Source of the DNA: Bacteroidota bacterium | GTDB lineage: Bacteria; Bacteroidota; Ignavibacteria; Kapaibacteriales; UBA2268 | Assembly: GCA_024280675.1 (NCBI GenBank) | Contig: JAJRPT010000213.1 | Location: forward strand, 1 to 7,771 | Direction of reading: 5' to 3' | Length of the DNA stretch: 7,771 bases | Part shown: positions 6,415-7,771 of the stretch, in pieces | Numbering within the stretch: position 1 is the first letter of the stretch | Layout: each line of letters starts with the position of its first letter | Translations under genes and position numbers: made by a program | Notes under the pieces: generated by a model | Seen by the model: the letters and a program-made list of their open reading frames with translations, nothing else | Databases searched by the model: none | Told to the model about the DNA's origin: nothing

Positions 6415-6420
6415 AAAGGA
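6415..6420 (+). promoter_or_regulatory. Ribosome binding site deciding the TTG start of the transketolase N-terminal subunit
   Basis: AAAGGA with a 6-base spacer to the TTG at 6427. There is no in-frame ATG until codon 58, which lies inside the conserved domain, so the TTG is the best start. The GTG at codon 8 has no such site. Confidence 0.7.
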
Positions 6421-6426
6421 ATAGTT

Positions 6427-7314
6427 TTGACTAGAGCAATCGTTGATGTGAAATTTGAGCAAAAATGTTTTGAAAACAAAAAACGAAATGCTGGTGAGTT
6501 CCCTGAAATTTCACTTGAGATTCGCCGAGACATTATTAAAAGTTTGTTTCTTGCCGAATCTGGACACACTGGCGGACCTCTTGGAATTACAGATGTGATG
6601 AGTGTTCTATTTTTTGGTGATTACCTAAAATACAAGGCAAGTGATCCAGGCTGGGAAAAGCGTGACCGTTTTGTGTTGAGTGCAGGTCACATGGCACCTG
6701 TTTTGTATTCTGCTCTGGCTCGTGCGGGATATTTCCCGATGGACCAATTGCTCACACTCAGAAAACTTGGCTCACGGCTTCAAGGTCACCCTTGTACCGA
6801 ACATGGCTTGCCCGGAATTGAGACTGCTTCTGGCTCACTTGGGCAAGGAATTTCAATCGCTGCTGGGATGGCAATGTGCCATAAATATGTGGATAAATCT
6901 TTGCAGAAAGTATTCACCATCTCGGGTGACGGCGAGTTGCAGGAAGGGACTTGCTGGGAGACGGCGATGAGTGCTGGGGCTCATAAATTGGACAATTTCT
7001 GTTGGATTGTAGACAATAATGATTGCCAAATTGACGGACGTGTAAAAGATATTATGAGCATTTACCCAATTGCCGAGAAGTTTGAGTCGTTTGGATTTGA
7101 GGTGATTGAAATCAACGGACATGATTTTGGGCAAATAGCTAATGCTTTCGATAAATTTGAAGAAAACATGAACGCAAAGACTGGCAAACCATTTTGTATT
7201 ATTGCCAAAACATTCATGGGTCGTGGAGTTTCTTTTATGAACGACAAACACGGGTGGCACGGGATTCCACCAAACAAGGAGCAATTAACTAAAGCTCTTG
7301 AAGAATTAATTTAG
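6427..7314 (+). CDS. Transketolase, N-terminal (ThDP pyrophosphate-binding) subunit
   Basis: First half of a split transketolase, which moves two-carbon ketol units between sugar phosphates in the non-oxidative pentose phosphate pathway. The 295 residues match the N-terminal domain of the full-length enzyme. The substrate and cofactor histidines appear in SGHTGGPLG (45-53), SAGHMAPVLYSAL (85-97) and QGHP (119-122). ASGSLGQG (134-141) is the usual cofactor-loop motif. The ThDP/Mg motif runs from GDGELQEG (167-174) to the Asn pair NN (197-198), and HGWHGIPPN (275-283) is the typical end of the subunit. About 28 residues precede the conserved part, a little longer than common. The start is TTG, supported by AAAGGA at 6415-6420. 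The C-terminal subunit gene follows after 41 bases. Dihydroxyacetone synthase or 1-deoxyxylulose-5-phosphate synthase relatives are less likely given this split layout. Confidence 0.95.
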   Translation: MTRAIVDVKFEQKCFENKKRNAGEFPEISLEIRRDIIKSLFLAESGHTGGPLGITDVMSVLFFGDYLKYKASDPGWEKRDRFVLSAGHMAPVLYSALARAGYFPMDQLLTLRKLGSRLQGHPCTEHGLPGIETASGSLGQGISIAAGMAMCHKYVDKSLQKVFTISGDGELQEGTCWETAMSAGAHKLDNFCWIVDNNDCQIDGRVKDIMSIYPIAEKFESFGFEVIEINGHDFGQIANAFDKFEENMNAKTGKPFCIIAKTFMGRGVSFMNDKHGWHGIPPNKEQLTKALEELI

Positions 7315-7355
7315 TCAAGCAAATATTAACAATTTCTGAAAATAATAATATAAAA

Positions 7356-7771
7356 ATGAATTTAGAGAAATACGGTGAAAAACCAACTAGGCATGGCTTT
7401 GCCAAGGGTCTAGTCGAGTTGGGGCGTGAGGACGAGAATATCTGTGTGTTTGGCGCAGATGTTTCTGGCTCGGTGAAATCTGGTGATTTTGCTAAGGAAT
7501 TTCCTCACAGATTTTTCTCAATGGGAATAGCCGAAGCCAATGCCACAACGGCCGCAGTTGGGTTTGCATTGAGCGGGAAGACTGCCGTATTTGCCACATA
7601 TTCAGCGTTTGCGGCATTTAGAAATACAGATCAGTTACGAATTTCGGTCTGCTATAATAATGCAAATGTGAAAATTGGTGGCGGGCATTCTGGGCTGACA
7701 GTTGGTCCAGATGGAGCGACACATCAGTCCTTGGAAGAAGTATCAATGTTGAGAGCCATGCCAAATATGAC
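7356..7771 (+). CDS. Transketolase, C-terminal (pyrimidine-binding) subunit, cut by window end
   Basis: An open frame of 138 complete codons from the ATG at 7356 runs off the window, so roughly the first half of a subunit of usual length (about 300 residues) is visible. It opens with PTRHGFAKGLVELG (10-23), typical of the Pyr domain. MGIAEAN (56-62) contains the catalytic Glu60 that activates ThDP at N1'; the residue after it is Ala where Gln is common. FATYSAFAAFRNTDQLR (79-95) and GGGHSGLTVGPDGATHQ (108-124) are conserved cofactor and substrate segments. The frame is intact over the visible part. There is no good ribosome binding site in the 41-base A+T-rich gap after the N-terminal subunit gene. 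The two products are expected to form one active complex, with the active site at the interface of the two subunit types. Confidence 0.94.
   Translation, partial: MNLEKYGEKPTRHGFAKGLVELGREDENICVFGADVSGSVKSGDFAKEFPHRFFSMGIAEANATTAAVGFALSGKTAVFATYSAFAAFRNTDQLRISVCYNNANVKIGGGHSGLTVGPDGATHQSLEEVSMLRAMPNM

Noticed and set aside
6853..7284. Minus-strand open frame of 143 codons opposite the transketolase N-terminal gene
   Set aside because: It is antisense to conserved ThDP-binding motifs and has no ribosome binding site or recognisable domain.
1..7771. Mobile element, phage, CRISPR array, tRNA or rRNA
   Set aside because: I saw no transposase or integrase frame, no terminal inverted repeats, no regularly spaced repeats and no tRNA-like cloverleaf with the conserved loop sequences on either strand.

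Overview
The window looks like a chromosomal piece of an A+T-rich bacterium of the Bacteroidota or wider FCB group (Ignavibacteria and Kapabacteria-like lineages are possible). This is an inference. It rests on three candidate -7 boxes fitting the Bacteroidota pattern TAnnTTTG (2537-2544 minus, 2641-2648 plus, 6379-6386 plus), a short lipoprotein signal ending in LFSC followed by acidic residues, and the style of the housekeeping proteins. Three of the eight well-supported genes start with TTG, two of them behind a clear AAGG-type ribosome binding site. I see no tRNA, rRNA, CRISPR array, insertion sequence or phage gene.

Left part (1-1454): an uncharacterised two-gene unit. The first gene encodes a predicted lipoprotein with a hydrophobic, Gly/Ala-rich C-terminal third. 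The second overlaps it by 4 bases (ATGA) and encodes a small protein with about four membrane segments. The unit ends in a strong hairpin terminator at 1415-1454. A 13-bp tandem repeat containing the start codon sits between the ribosome binding site and the lipoprotein gene and separates the site from the usable reading frame.

Middle part (1476-6034): rsgA on the minus strand (GTPase for late 30S ribosome assembly) is divergent from a plus-strand group recJ (5'-3' single-strand exonuclease), folD (one-carbon folate enzyme) and an RluA-family pseudouridine synthase. The three plus-strand genes are separated by 1 and 14 bases, so they are probably one transcript. The 164-bp divergent region holds candidate promoters for both sides and a 9-2-9 bp palindrome that looks like a protein binding site.

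Right part (6035-7771): a doubtful small ORF is followed by a 135-bp A+T-rich gap with one perfect and two imperfect DnaA-box-like 9-mers at 11-bp spacing and a candidate promoter. After these comes a transketolase split into an N-terminal (ThDP pyrophosphate-binding) subunit gene and a C-terminal (pyrimidine-binding) subunit gene, the latter cut by the window end. The two subunits should assemble into one enzyme of the non-oxidative pentose phosphate pathway.

Most of the window is ordinary housekeeping. The parts worth a second look are the lipoprotein/membrane-protein pair with its out-of-frame tandem-repeat start, the palindrome between rsgA and recJ, and the phased DnaA-like boxes before the transketolase genes.
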